The notes: generated by a model from the letters alone, not told the origin. 8,372 bases of DNA from Wolbachia pipientis (GCF_023661085.1 NZ_JAHDJT010000053.1:1-8372), one strand, 5' to 3'. Counted from the first letter of the stretch, positions 1 to 7,396 are shown. Made by a program: numbers and translations.

Positions 1-56
1 ACAAATAGCTTCAATGCTATAATAAGGGTAACGGGGGAGGTTGTCAAGTAGTCTTT

Positions 57-87
57 TCGCATATGCCAAAGCTAGTTTGATATGCGA
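57..87 (-). terminator. Imperfect stem-loop downstream of the 396-aa gene; possible transcript end
   Basis: Arms TCGCATAT (57-64) and ATATGCGA (80-87) are perfectly complementary. Inside them CAAA (67-70) pairs with TTTG (76-79), with two unpaired bases (65-66) and a 5-nt loop. It begins about 30 nt past the stop codon of the minus-strand gene ending at 117, where a transcript-end hairpin would be expected. No U-run follows on either strand, so it is not a canonical intrinsic terminator. It could instead be an RNA-stabilising hairpin or a repeat remnant. The rest of 1-116 shows no gene. Confidence 0.3.
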
Positions 88-116
88 GAGCCTGCAGCAA
101 CGATAAACTCTGTTCC

Positions 117-1307
117 TCAGGACCTGAAGTGTTGCGACTGCTGCGCTGTTTGCACAGATTTCATAATCGAATTTGGTGATGCGCTTCTACCTTTCCTTAA
201 TTTATGAATATATTGATCATCTTTTGAGTCGAAGTTCTTCCTGCTTTTACTCATTTCATTCTTTAAGTCTTCATACATCTCTTTTAGCGCTCTCTGATCT
301 TCTTTCTCTTTTATGTTACTACTTTGCAACAGACTTTTAACCTGATATGCATCATATCTGAGCAAGATTTGTTTATCTTCATACATAGGATTAGCTCTAT
401 CTAGGATTTCCTGAAGGGATTTGTACACAAAAGATCTTGAATTCAGAAAGTCATTACAGTTATCACATATGTAATGTCCATACTGTCGAAAGTGCTCTTG
501 TACTATTTTATCTATTCCCTCTAGGTGTTTATTATTAGAGTTACTTACATCACGAGATTTATTTACAAAATCTAAAATTTTTGAGTCTTTGTCACTTTCA
601 AATTTTCTATCAAGCTCAACTCTCCATCTAGCTTTTGTTACTTCCTCTAATTGAGAATTCAGTTCCTTCTCTTTAGCTTTCTGTTCTTTGGACTTTATAA
701 ATATAAATGCTTTACTCTGCTTCTTAAGGCGAGTGAGCTTCTGCTGCAGAGCATTTTGTTTATTCTGTAGAGCTTTAATTTGATCATCAAGGCTAACAGC
801 TTGCTCAACTTTCTTTTGAGTTTGTTGAGGTTTACTCTTTATCTGAGGAGGTTTTTTCTTCGATATGACAAAATCTTTTGGCACTTCAGGAATGCTGACT
901 TTCTTCAATTTTTCCTGAATAGGTGATTTTCTACCGCTTGCCGATTTTGACTTAGGGTGATCTTCTGCTATTGAGGCAGTTGGTGTAGTTCGACCAGATG
1001 ATATTCCACTATCGCCTGATATTGATCTTGTATCAAACACTTCGCTGTCACTTATCGTGCTGGAGCTTGACGATATTCCACTATTACTTGATATTGATAC
1101 TGTATCAGAGTCAATGCTAAAAGTTGACAAGGAGTGGGTTCTATCTTTTCCAGGAATTCGGCTATTTGCTTTAGCTTTTGATCTAACTTTTATTGGTATT
1201 GTTTCACTTTTGACTGAAGCAGAGTCAGGAATAATCGGGCTACTGATAGCCTTTATAGGCTGACCAGCTGATTTCGACCTTTTTGATTTTCCCGTCTTTT
1301 TACTCAT
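117..1307 (-). CDS. Hypothetical Ser/Lys-rich coiled-coil protein with a single CxxC
   Basis: I do not recognise a family for this 396-aa protein. The start is ATG at 1307, with GAGGG (1314-1318) six nt upstream as a good Shine-Dalgarno sequence; the stop is TGA at 117-119. Residues 1-135 are low-complexity, rich in Ser, Lys and Pro, and probably disordered. They contain a duplicated segment: DTVSISSNSGISS from residue 68 and DTRSISGDSGISS from residue 92. Residues 136-170 are rich in Lys, Pro and Gln, and about 170-235 is a strongly charged Gln/Lys/Leu coiled-coil stretch. The C-terminal third is mostly helical and charged, with C281 and C284 as the only evident cysteine pair (ICDNC). No signal peptide or membrane segment is visible. 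It is transcribed divergently from polA. A disordered Ser-rich head plus a coiled coil would suit a structural, nucleic-acid-associated or secreted host-interaction protein, but this is inference only. Confidence 0.8.
   Translation of the reverse strand: MSKKTGKSKRSKSAGQPIKAISSPIIPDSASVKSETIPIKVRSKAKANSRIPGKDRTHSLSTFSIDSDTVSISSNSGISSSSSTISDSEVFDTRSISGDSGISSGRTTPTASIAEDHPKSKSASGRKSPIQEKLKKVSIPEVPKDFVISKKKPPQIKSKPQQTQKKVEQAVSLDDQIKALQNKQNALQQKLTRLKKQSKAFIFIKSKEQKAKEKELNSQLEEVTKARWRVELDRKFESDKDSKILDFVNKSRDVSNSNNKHLEGIDKIVQEHFRQYGHYICDNCNDFLNSRSFVYKSLQEILDRANPMYEDKQILLRYDAYQVKSLLQSSNIKEKEDQRALKEMYEDLKNEMSKSRKNFDSKDDQYIHKLRKGRSASPNSIMKSVQTAQQSQHFRS
1000..1109. repeat. Direct repeat inside the 396-aa gene (two copies, 72-bp period)
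   Basis: Copies at about 1000-1037 and 1072-1109 both begin GATATTCCACTAT and share further blocks such as TGATATTGAT and TGTATCA. The 72-bp offset is exactly 24 codons, so the duplication keeps frame and gives two related Ser-rich segments at protein residues 68-80 and 92-104. The copies have diverged by both silent and replacement changes, so the duplication is not recent. Confidence 0.7.
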
Positions 1308-1475
1308 TTCAAACCCTCAATTTATTACCAATACAACTTAATTTTAAACGATAACTATTAACTATGCATGAATATTATTTTTAGCAAAGTCTCTTGCAGT
1401 GCTCAAAAGTAGAAACAAAGGCTTGATTTTTATATCCAAATAATAAACTATCAAAGGCACACATAAATATCTACA

Positions 1476-4040
1476 ATGCAAGAAAAAACTTTCACAATCA
1501 TTGATGGTTACGGCTTTCTTTTCAGAGCTTATTACGCTTTGCATCATTTAACTACCACAACCGGTATTCCAATAGGTGCCGTGTACGGCTTTCTAAATAT
1601 GGTTCTTAAGTACATTACTCACTCGGATTACTTGACCATAGCATTTGACTCTGGCAAAAAAAATTTTAGACACGATTTATACCCCGAGTACAAAGCAAAT
1701 AGGGTAACTCCTCCTGAGGACTTGATTCCACAGTTTGCAATACTAAGGGAAGCAGTAGAAGCTTTCAATCTCAGCTATGAAGAGATTGAAGGCTATGAAG
1801 CAGATGACATAATTGCAACATTAGCTGCAAAATACGCCAACCACCAAGACTTTAAGGTGGTAGTAGTTTCGTCAGATAAAGATTTGTTTCAACTCTTGAA
1901 TTACAACATTTTAATATTCGACCCTATCAAAAATATATACATAGATGAAAAACAAGTAATAGAAAAATTTGGTGTAAATTCGAACAAGCTTCTTGATTTA
2001 CTTTCTCTAACTGGAGATGCATCTGATAACATCTCAGGCGTTCCAGGAATAGGCCCAAAGACTGCAGCTAAATTGCTTGATGAATTTGGTTCCTTGGACA
2101 ATATTCTGGAAAACATTAGTAGCATTGAGCAAACAAGGGTACGTAATATTCTTACCGAACATAAGGAAAAAGCGCTAACTTCACGAAAACTTTTATTACT
2201 ATGCGAGAAAGTAGATCTTCAGCATGATGTTGCAAAATATGAAGTTCATCCTCCAAATATGGAGAAATTGTTATCCTTTCTAAAGAAGTATGAGTTTAAT
2301 TCATTGATAAGCAAAGCGGAGAAGCTTTTTTCTTATAATAAATCCAGCGCGGAAAAGAAACTAGAATATATTAGTGAAGAATTAGAAAAATTTTTGGAGC
2401 ACTGCAGATATGAAGGCAAAATCGCAATCCATTGCCACTTTGAAAACGATGTACTCAGCAAAATCTCCTTGTCTTGCAGTGAAGATAATATTTTCTACAT
2501 AGATCAAAACTGCCTACAAGATGCAATTATTACGATTAATTCAACTCTCCTTTCAAACGGGGTGCTTAAAATAATACATGATATTAGAAAGATCAGAGAA
2601 ACATTTCCTACAATAGAGAAAGCACTGGGCTCAGTTGATGATTTGATGACAATGTCATATAGCCTTGACACAGGAAAGCACGATCACAGCATTCCAAACA
2701 TAATTGCACATAATTTGAGTGAAAATGTAGAGGTTTTCTCAGCAAAAACTTTAATAGCGATCCATGAAAAGCTAACACGAAGATTATTCCAGGGAAAGCT
2801 TTTTACAATTTACGAGCGTTTCGATAAGCCGCTTATGAAAGTGATACTCAACATGGAGCAAAATGGAATATTGCTAAACATTCAAAAACTGCAGGAATTG
2901 TCTGATAAATTTCAACAGTTACTCACTGTGCTTGAGAATGATATATATAATTTGGCAGGAGAAAGATTCAATATTGCTTCGCCAAAACAATTAAGCGATG
3001 TTTTGTTTAATAAAATGGGGCTTAATAAGAAGAAAAAGTTAAAATCAGGATCGTATAGCACAAACTCTGAAGTACTAGAAGAACTTGAAATGGAAGGAGC
3101 TGAAATTGCAGGTAAAATTTTAGATTGGCGACACTTAAGCAAGCTAAAGGGTACCTATGTCGATGCGCTAATCAAGCGAGTTGACCCTCTTGATGGTAGA
3201 GTACACACGAGCTTCTCAACAACTGCAACAGGTAGGCTTAGCTCCAGCAATCCTAATCTGCAGAGTATCCCTATCAGAAGTGAAGAGGGAAGCTTTATCA
3301 GGCAAGCATTTATTGCGCCAAAAGGACACAAGATAATTTCTGCTGATTACTCACAGATAGAATTAAGACTCTTGGCGCATATTGCAGATGTTGCAGCATT
3401 TAAAGAAGCTTTTGCAAATGGACAAGACGTTCACAATATCACCGCAAGGCAAGTTTTTGGAGTGCGAGAAGGTACAGAGGTAGATAAACAGCTGAGGCAA
3501 AAAGCAAAATCCATTAATTTCGGCATTATATATGGCATTAGCCCGTTTGGTCTCGCAAGGCGGTTTAAAATTACCGTTGAGGAAGCTGCTGAATACATTG
3601 ATTATTATTTCTCCTGTTATCCAGAGATAAAGGTCTATATGGAAAAGGAGGTGTCTATCGCGAAACAGCACGGCTATGTAGAAACTTTATTTGGTAGAAG
3701 ATGCTTTGTAGAAGACATAAACAATAAAATCCCTTACTTAAGACAATTTGCGGAAAGGGTAGCAATAAATGCACCTGTGCAAGGAACTGTTGCTGATATA
3801 ACAAAACGTGCAATGATTCAAATTTATGATCAGCTAAAAGCTGGTAAAATAATTCTCCAAGTTCATGATGAGCTATTGATTGAGGTAGAGGACAATAAGG
3901 TACAAGAAACAGCAAAACTTGTGAAAGACGTAATGGAAAATGCAGTAAAAATTTCTATACCGCTTGAAGTGGAGGTAAAAATTAGCGACAACTGGGGCTC
4001 AAATTTTCTTAATTATGACTTAAACGCTGCAGGTTCTTAA
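1476..4040 (+). CDS. polA: DNA polymerase I (5' nuclease and polymerase active, proofreading domain degenerate)
   Basis: This 854-aa DNA polymerase I fills gaps and removes RNA primers during Okazaki maturation and excision repair. The N-terminal 5' nuclease (about 1-285) keeps the whole metal-binding set: D10, D58, E108, D110, D111, D134, D136, D181 and D184, followed by a helix-hairpin-helix (GVPGIGPKTAAKLL, about 188-201). The middle domain (about 290-445) has the 3'-5' exonuclease fold region without its catalytic residues. The polymerase domain (about 450-854) is intact: motif A SADYSQIELR with D624; motif B with R674, K678, F682 and Y686; motif C QVHDE with H797, D798 and E799. F682 is the E. 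coli F762 position, the residue associated with discrimination against dideoxynucleotides. The length is near the family norm, somewhat shorter than the 928 aa of E. coli. The ATG at 1476 puts D10 where the family expects it, but no close Shine-Dalgarno sequence exists (AAAGG at 1453-1457 is 18 nt away). It stands alone, divergent from the 396-aa gene. Confidence 0.98.
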   Translation: MQEKTFTIIDGYGFLFRAYYALHHLTTTTGIPIGAVYGFLNMVLKYITHSDYLTIAFDSGKKNFRHDLYPEYKANRVTPPEDLIPQFAILREAVEAFNLSYEEIEGYEADDIIATLAAKYANHQDFKVVVVSSDKDLFQLLNYNILIFDPIKNIYIDEKQVIEKFGVNSNKLLDLLSLTGDASDNISGVPGIGPKTAAKLLDEFGSLDNILENISSIEQTRVRNILTEHKEKALTSRKLLLLCEKVDLQHDVAKYEVHPPNMEKLLSFLKKYEFNSLISKAEKLFSYNKSSAEKKLEYISEELEKFLEHCRYEGKIAIHCHFENDVLSKISLSCSEDNIFYIDQNCLQDAIITINSTLLSNGVLKIIHDIRKIRETFPTIEKALGSVDDLMTMSYSLDTGKHDHSIPNIIAHNLSENVEVFSAKTLIAIHEKLTRRLFQGKLFTIYERFDKPLMKVILNMEQNGILLNIQKLQELSDKFQQLLTVLENDIYNLAGERFNIASPKQLSDVLFNKMGLNKKKKLKSGSYSTNSEVLEELEMEGAEIAGKILDWRHLSKLKGTYVDALIKRVDPLDGRVHTSFSTTATGRLSSSNPNLQSIPIRSEEGSFIRQAFIAPKGHKIISADYSQIELRLLAHIADVAAFKEAFANGQDVHNITARQVFGVREGTEVDKQLRQKAKSINFGIIYGISPFGLARRFKITVEEAAEYIDYYFSCYPEIKVYMEKEVSIAKQHGYVETLFGRRCFVEDINNKIPYLRQFAERVAINAPVQGTVADITKRAMIQIYDQLKAGKIILQVHDELLIEVEDNKVQETAKLVKDVMENAVKISIPLEVEVKISDNWGSNFLNYDLNAAGS

Positions 4041-4053
4041 GATTATAAATCAC

Positions 4054-4082
4054 TTGAACTAATATAAAAAATATGCTACAAT
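4054..4082 (+). promoter_or_regulatory. Predicted sigma70-type promoter for the 353-aa gene
   Basis: TTGAAC (4054-4059) is separated by exactly 17 bp from TACAAT (4077-4082), which also carries an extended -10 TG at 4074-4075. The predicted transcription start is near 4089, leaving a leader of about 25 nt before the ATG at 4114. It begins 14 bp after the polA stop, and no terminator for polA is visible between them, so some polA read-through is possible. Confidence 0.6.
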
Positions 4083-4113
4083 TAAAACATAGGTAAATGT
4101 AAACAGGTCAGCC

Positions 4114-5175
4114 ATGGTAAGTATAACATCAGCTCCACAAGCAGGAAAGAAGGAGTCCACAGGAACATCTATTCAGTTAACTAACGAAGATAAGAAAAGT
4201 TTTAAAAAAAGGAAACATCAGTTAATCTATCGAGCTTTTCTAGATACTTTAGAAAATCTAGAAAAGCAAACACAACAGGAGATAAAGAAAATAGCAAAGA
4301 AACTGCAAGAAAAACTTTCAAAGGAGCAAGAACAAAAATTACTGGGTAATTTGAAGTTATTAAAGGAACGGGTATCTCGATTACAGAATGAAAATGAAAA
4401 GAAAATTTTTACTTTTGTATTTGAGAATAGAGGAAAGATATTCAACGATGTTAATCAAAGAATAAAGCCACTAAGTGAGGAAAATTTCCTTCAGTTTTTA
4501 ATTTCCGTATTTGAGAAAATTAGAGAAAAAAATTTAGCTAGCAAAGAGAATTTAGAGAATAATAAAATAAAAGAAGTGGTTGATAAGTGTGTAGATGACA
4601 TACGCAGTACAGAAGCTAAAGATTCACTTATAAAGCTTGCTGGGTGGCCACTTGGAATAAAGATAGATCCTAAAAACATTTCTGGCTCCTTGATGAGTGG
4701 GCTAAAAGACAAAATACCATTTTTAGGTGGCGGTAAAGAAAAAGATGAGCCACCACTTAGTGATGAAGAGATGGTCACAACGTTCTTACGTAAATCTTTA
4801 CTTCCTGTTGCTTTTTTTACTTTTACGACATTAATCTTTGGCACTGGCCCAATTATGATAGGTATTGCTATTGTTGGACTCTTATTCACTGAAGTAAATG
4901 CAGTCAAAAGTCTCTTTTCAAATAACAGGAAAGGTACTTTGTATAACCCTGAGACTGAAGAGGAGAAAGAATGGGGTAGTGAGATTAGTAGTAGAATTAG
5001 TGAAAGTCTAAAATCCGAAGTTAAGGGAGCTGGAAAAGATAACCAACCTGCTGTAACGCCTGGGAAGCAACTTACTCAAGAAAGTGAGCAGCCTAATAAA
5101 CCTTCTTATCAAGAAAGATTGAAAGATCAACGACAAAAAGCAGTAGAAAATCAGGCCAATACCCCTAACTTATAA
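4114..5175 (+). CDS. Hypothetical charged protein with a central hydrophobic membrane segment
   Basis: I do not recognise a family for this 353-aa protein. The start ATG at 4114 has AGGT (4105-4108) five nt upstream and a good promoter before it. Residues 1-30 are polar. About 30-100 is a Lys/Glu/Gln-rich helical region likely to form a coiled coil. Residues 100-170 are further charged helices. A Gly/Lys linker (about 196-212, with LGGGKEK) leads to a roughly 30-residue hydrophobic stretch at 229-258, broken by GTGP, which suits either one long membrane span or a short re-entrant hairpin. The C-terminal 90 residues are polar and low-complexity (Glu, Lys, Gln, Pro) and look disordered. There is no signal peptide, so it would be an inner-membrane protein with a large soluble N-terminal part. 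Its 3' end overlaps tldD by 6 bp on the opposite strand. No function can be assigned; a host-interaction role is only a possibility for a protein of this style. Confidence 0.8.
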   Translation: MVSITSAPQAGKKESTGTSIQLTNEDKKSFKKRKHQLIYRAFLDTLENLEKQTQQEIKKIAKKLQEKLSKEQEQKLLGNLKLLKERVSRLQNENEKKIFTFVFENRGKIFNDVNQRIKPLSEENFLQFLISVFEKIREKNLASKENLENNKIKEVVDKCVDDIRSTEAKDSLIKLAGWPLGIKIDPKNISGSLMSGLKDKIPFLGGGKEKDEPPLSDEEMVTTFLRKSLLPVAFFTFTTLIFGTGPIMIGIAIVGLLFTEVNAVKSLFSNNRKGTLYNPETEEEKEWGSEISSRISESLKSEVKGAGKDNQPAVTPGKQLTQESEQPNKPSYQERLKDQRQKAVENQANTPNL

Positions 5176-6597
5176 CTCAGTCCCGCCTACCGTAATTGCG
5201 TCAACTTTGAGTGTTGGTTGACCAACTCCAACAGGCACGTTTTGTCCATCTTTTGAACATGTACCAATACCAGGATCTAGCTTTAAGTCATTGCCAACCA
5301 TGGATACTTTCTTCAGCACTGTTGGCCCGTCACCAATTAGCGTTGCTCCTTTGACTGGCTGTGTAATTTTACCATTTTCTATCAAATAAGCTTCTGAAGA
5401 TGAAAAAACAAATTTTCCTGATGTTATATCAACCTGCCCACCACCAAAATTTACTGCATATAGACCTTTCTTCACGCTAGATATTATTTCTTCTGGTGTA
5501 TGTTTTCCAGGCAACATATAGGTATTTGTCATGCGCGGCATAGTAACTTCCTTATAACTTTCCCTCCTACCATTACCGGTTGGATTTACTCCCATGAGTT
5601 TAGCATTCATATGATCCTGCATATATCCTTTGAGGATTCCATCTTCTATCAACACATTATAACCAGAAGGAGTACCTTCATCATCTATGCTAATAGAACC
5701 ACGCAAATTAGGCAGAGTTCCGTCATCAACTACTGTGATGCCACTAGCTGCTACTTGTTTACCAATAGAATTTGAAAATGCTGAGACTCCTTTACGATTA
5801 AAATCGCCTTCGAGTCCATGACCCACAGCTTCATGTAACAACACTCCTGGCCAGCCTGGACCTAGAATAACTGTCATCTCTCCAGCCGGAGTTGGAACTG
5901 CTTCAAGATTTACTAATGCCTGTTCTAAAGCCTGGCTTGCAACTTCTTTCCACTTTTTCTCAGAAATAAACTTACTGCAAGAATCCCGTCCACCGTGTCC
6001 GGCAGAACCTCTTTCAGTGCGGCCATCTTTTTCTATGATAACCAGCACATTAAAACGTACTAGAGGCCTGATGTCGCTTAATCTGTGATCATCCTTTATT
6101 ATTTGTACAACTTGCCATTCTCCACTTAGAGTTATTTTTACTTGTTTCACACAGTTATTTTTGGATCTTACATACTCATTAACCTCATTGAGCAGTTTAA
6201 TTTTTGAGCTTAGATCTATTTCATTTATGGGGTTAATTTTCGAATATAGGTTTTTTGTCTCTTTGCTTAAGCTTATTGAATTTGTTTTGTTCAAAGACAC
6301 TGAGCTTTTAACTATAGAAGCAGCGTTACTAATTTCTTTTTCGCTAATCTCAGAAGAACAAACAAAAGATGTGCTGTCCTCGCAAAAAGACCTCAGGCCA
6401 AATCCCCTTCTGGTATTCAAATCCATGTGCTTCAATATGTTATCATCGAAAACCAGGGACTCTGACTGACAAAACTCTAAAAATAGCTCACCGCCATCAC
6501 TATTGCTCAAAGCATGGTTGACTATTTTATATACGTTATTAATATTAACATTGTTTTGAGCAAAAAATATTTGATCTAGGTTTAAATTGTCCGACAT
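5170..6597 (-). CDS. tldD: Metalloprotease TldD (TldD/TldE family, peptidase U62/M103)
   Basis: This 475-aa protein is close to the 481 aa of E. coli TldD. The zinc motif HEAVGHGLEGD has H255, E256 and H260 (HExxxH), and GTCSKDGQ supplies C447, the position that provides the third zinc ligand in the E. coli enzyme (C454 there). Other family blocks are visible: TERGSAGHGGRD (about 194-205), SIDDEGTPS (303-311), NGRRESY (342-348) and NFGGGQVDITSG (383-394). In E. coli, TldD works with TldE (PmbA) as a heterodimer that threads and degrades unfolded peptides, matures microcin B17 and degrades CcdA. No RiPP precursor or antitoxin lies nearby, so a general cytosolic peptide-clearance role is more likely; tldE is outside the window. 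The ATG at 6597 has only a weak purine stretch (AAAG) upstream. It converges on the 353-aa gene and diverges from tRNA-Leu. Confidence 0.97.
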   Translation of the reverse strand: MSDNLNLDQIFFAQNNVNINNVYKIVNHALSNSDGGELFLEFCQSESLVFDDNILKHMDLNTRRGFGLRSFCEDSTSFVCSSEISEKEISNAASIVKSSVSLNKTNSISLSKETKNLYSKINPINEIDLSSKIKLLNEVNEYVRSKNNCVKQVKITLSGEWQVVQIIKDDHRLSDIRPLVRFNVLVIIEKDGRTERGSAGHGGRDSCSKFISEKKWKEVASQALEQALVNLEAVPTPAGEMTVILGPGWPGVLLHEAVGHGLEGDFNRKGVSAFSNSIGKQVAASGITVVDDGTLPNLRGSISIDDEGTPSGYNVLIEDGILKGYMQDHMNAKLMGVNPTGNGRRESYKEVTMPRMTNTYMLPGKHTPEEIISSVKKGLYAVNFGGGQVDITSGKFVFSSSEAYLIENGKITQPVKGATLIGDGPTVLKKVSMVGNDLKLDPGIGTCSKDGQNVPVGVGQPTLKVDAITVGGTEL

Positions 6598-6602
6598 TAT
6601 CT

Positions 6603-6631
6603 TTGAACTAAAAATTGCTTAAGTATATTAT
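6603..6631 (+). promoter_or_regulatory. Predicted promoter for tRNA-Leu
   Basis: TTGAAC (6603-6608), a 17-bp spacer and TATTAT (6626-6631) predict a start near 6638, about 22 nt before the mature tRNA 5' end at 6660. This is a normal distance for a tRNA leader removed by RNase P. Its -10 overlaps the -10 of the opposing tldD promoter. Confidence 0.5.
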
Positions 6632-6650
6632 TTAATTTTAACACAGTAAA
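6622..6650 (-). promoter_or_regulatory. Predicted promoter for tldD
   Basis: Read on the minus strand, TTTACT (6650-6645), a 17-bp spacer and TATACT (6627-6622) form a good sigma70-type promoter. The predicted start is near 6615, leaving a leader of about 18 nt before the tldD ATG at 6597. The element shares bases 6622-6631 with the tRNA-Leu promoter. Confidence 0.55.
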
Positions 6651-6659
6651 CCACAAAAA

Positions 6660-6743
6660 GCCCGGGTGGCGGAATTGGTAGACGCGCTAGCTTCAGGTGC
6701 TAGTAACTTTTCAGTTGTGGAAGTTCAAGTCTTCTCTCGGGCA
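6660..6743 (+). tRNA. tRNA-Leu, anticodon CAG
   Basis: A complete class II tRNA can be folded by eye. The acceptor stem is GCCCGGG (6660-6666) with CTCGGGC (6736-6742), including one G-U pair, and the discriminator is A6743. The D-stem is GCG (6669-6671) with CGC (6683-6685), and its loop contains GG. The anticodon stem is CTAGC (6687-6691) with GCTAG (6699-6703), and loop TTCAGGT carries anticodon CAG at 6694-6696, which reads CUG. The long variable arm AACT (6705-6708) with AGTT (6713-6716) and the A discriminator are leucine-tRNA traits. The T-arm is GGAAG / TTCAAGT / CTTCT (6719-6735). The 3' CCA is not encoded (the next bases are CTC), so it must be added after transcription. No intrinsic terminator follows it. 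Confidence 0.97.
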
Positions 6744-6764
6744 CTCTTAACTTACACATTGTTT

Positions 6765-6793
6765 TTGAACGAATTAATGCCATGATGTATTAA
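6765..6793 (+). promoter_or_regulatory. Possible promoter for the 165-aa membrane protein gene
   Basis: TTGAAC (6765-6770), a 17-bp spacer and TATTAA (6788-6793) match promoter spacing. The predicted start near 6800 lies just inside the longest reading frame, so if this promoter is real, translation would begin at the in-frame ATG at 6808 with almost no leader. The alternative is read-through from tRNA-Leu, which ends 52 bp upstream. Confidence 0.3.
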
Positions 6794-6795
6794 TT

Positions 6796-7293
6796 ATGCT
6801 TAAGTTTATGGGTTGTAAGAAAAAGAGGCTTGTTGACAGAAAAAAAATAAGAACTTACTCAAAACGTCTAGTTACCATGCTATCCATTGCTTCTTTTATT
6901 GGGTACATAGCATCACTGGTTTTTGATGTTCCTAGCTTAAATTTGCACTCTGCTGCTTTGAGTATTGCACTAAGTATAGTTTCACTCGGTTTGAACATAT
7001 GGTCATATGTTGACCACTTTCGAAAACGCAATCTTAATAATCAGCTTAGCATAGAAAACACTCCAGGACAGGAAAAGCTAACAAAGATCCATATTAATAT
7101 CGCATCTAGCGCCTCGTTTTTAATAGGGGGAATTATACCTGTATTACCTTTTGAATCTCCTATTATTCCTTTTGTTTCTATTACTTTTCCCATTTTGGGT
7201 TGTGCTGCTATGGCAGCCAATATCGTTCGGACTATGATCAGCGAGCCAAAGGTAAAAGAATTGAGCAAAAAGGAAAATCTCCAAGTGGTGTGA
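6796..7293 (+). CDS. Hypothetical small multi-span membrane protein
   Basis: This 165-aa frame codes a basic N-terminus (CKKKRLVDRKKIR, residues 7-19) followed by about four hydrophobic segments: roughly 25-44, 51-73, 100-118 and 122-146. A polar loop rich in Arg, Asn and Gln lies between the second and third (74-99), and the tail is charged (150-165). This predicts an inner-membrane protein; by the positive-inside rule the basic N-terminus, the central loop and the C-terminus would be cytoplasmic. I recognise no family and see no catalytic motif. The start is uncertain: neither ATG 6796 nor the in-frame ATG 6808 has a Shine-Dalgarno sequence, and a possible promoter favours 6808 (161 aa). 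It follows tRNA-Leu on the same strand. Confidence 0.7.
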   Translation: MLKFMGCKKKRLVDRKKIRTYSKRLVTMLSIASFIGYIASLVFDVPSLNLHSAALSIALSIVSLGLNIWSYVDHFRKRNLNNQLSIENTPGQEKLTKIHINIASSASFLIGGIIPVLPFESPIIPFVSITFPILGCAAMAANIVRTMISEPKVKELSKKENLQVV

Positions 7294-7336
7294 TAGCTGG
7301 GGCCTGATCGCCAAAAATACTAATAAATTAACTTAC

Positions 7337-7365
7337 TTGACTTATACAGGAATATCAGTTATCAT
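7337..7365 (+). promoter_or_regulatory. Predicted sigma70-type promoter for the 129-aa gene
   Basis: TTGACT (7337-7342) and TATCAT (7360-7365) each match consensus at five of six bases and are spaced by exactly 17 bp. The predicted start is near 7372, giving a leader of about 25 nt with a good Shine-Dalgarno sequence, AAAGGG (7383-7388), eight nt from the ATG at 7397. It is the best promoter plus ribosome-site combination in the window. Confidence 0.6.
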
Positions 7366-7396
7366 ATTAATAGTTTGATAGCAAAGGGTAAACATT

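Noticed and set aside
1057..1263. Hydrophobic 68-codon frame opposite the 396-aa gene
   Set aside because: It arises from reading the Ser-rich repeat region backwards and has no ribosome site.
1423..1451. Promoter for polA (TTGATT at 1423 with AT-rich bases downstream)
   Set aside because: No acceptable -10 hexamer lies at 16-18 bp spacing, so I do not call it.
3363..3915. Two antisense frames inside polA
   Set aside because: They lie opposite the conserved polymerase motifs A to C, whose constraint explains the open frames.
4491..4907. 138-codon open frame opposite the 353-aa gene
   Set aside because: It is a mirror of the plus-strand gene, which has a promoter and ribosome site; the antisense peptide has biased Ser/Phe/Ile composition and no start signals.
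6808..6840. MGCKKK start resembling a eukaryotic myristoylation/palmitoylation signal if translation begins at 6808
   Set aside because: Position 6 is Lys rather than the usual Ser/Thr, and the protein already has about four membrane spans; it is probably a chance match.
7041..7268. 75-codon antisense frame within the 165-aa membrane gene
   Set aside because: No start signals; the plus-strand frame is longer and has sensible membrane topology.
7294..7320. Terminator-like GC-rich patch after the 165-aa gene (GGGGCCTGATCGCC)
   Set aside because: It forms only a short weak stem and is not followed by a U-run.
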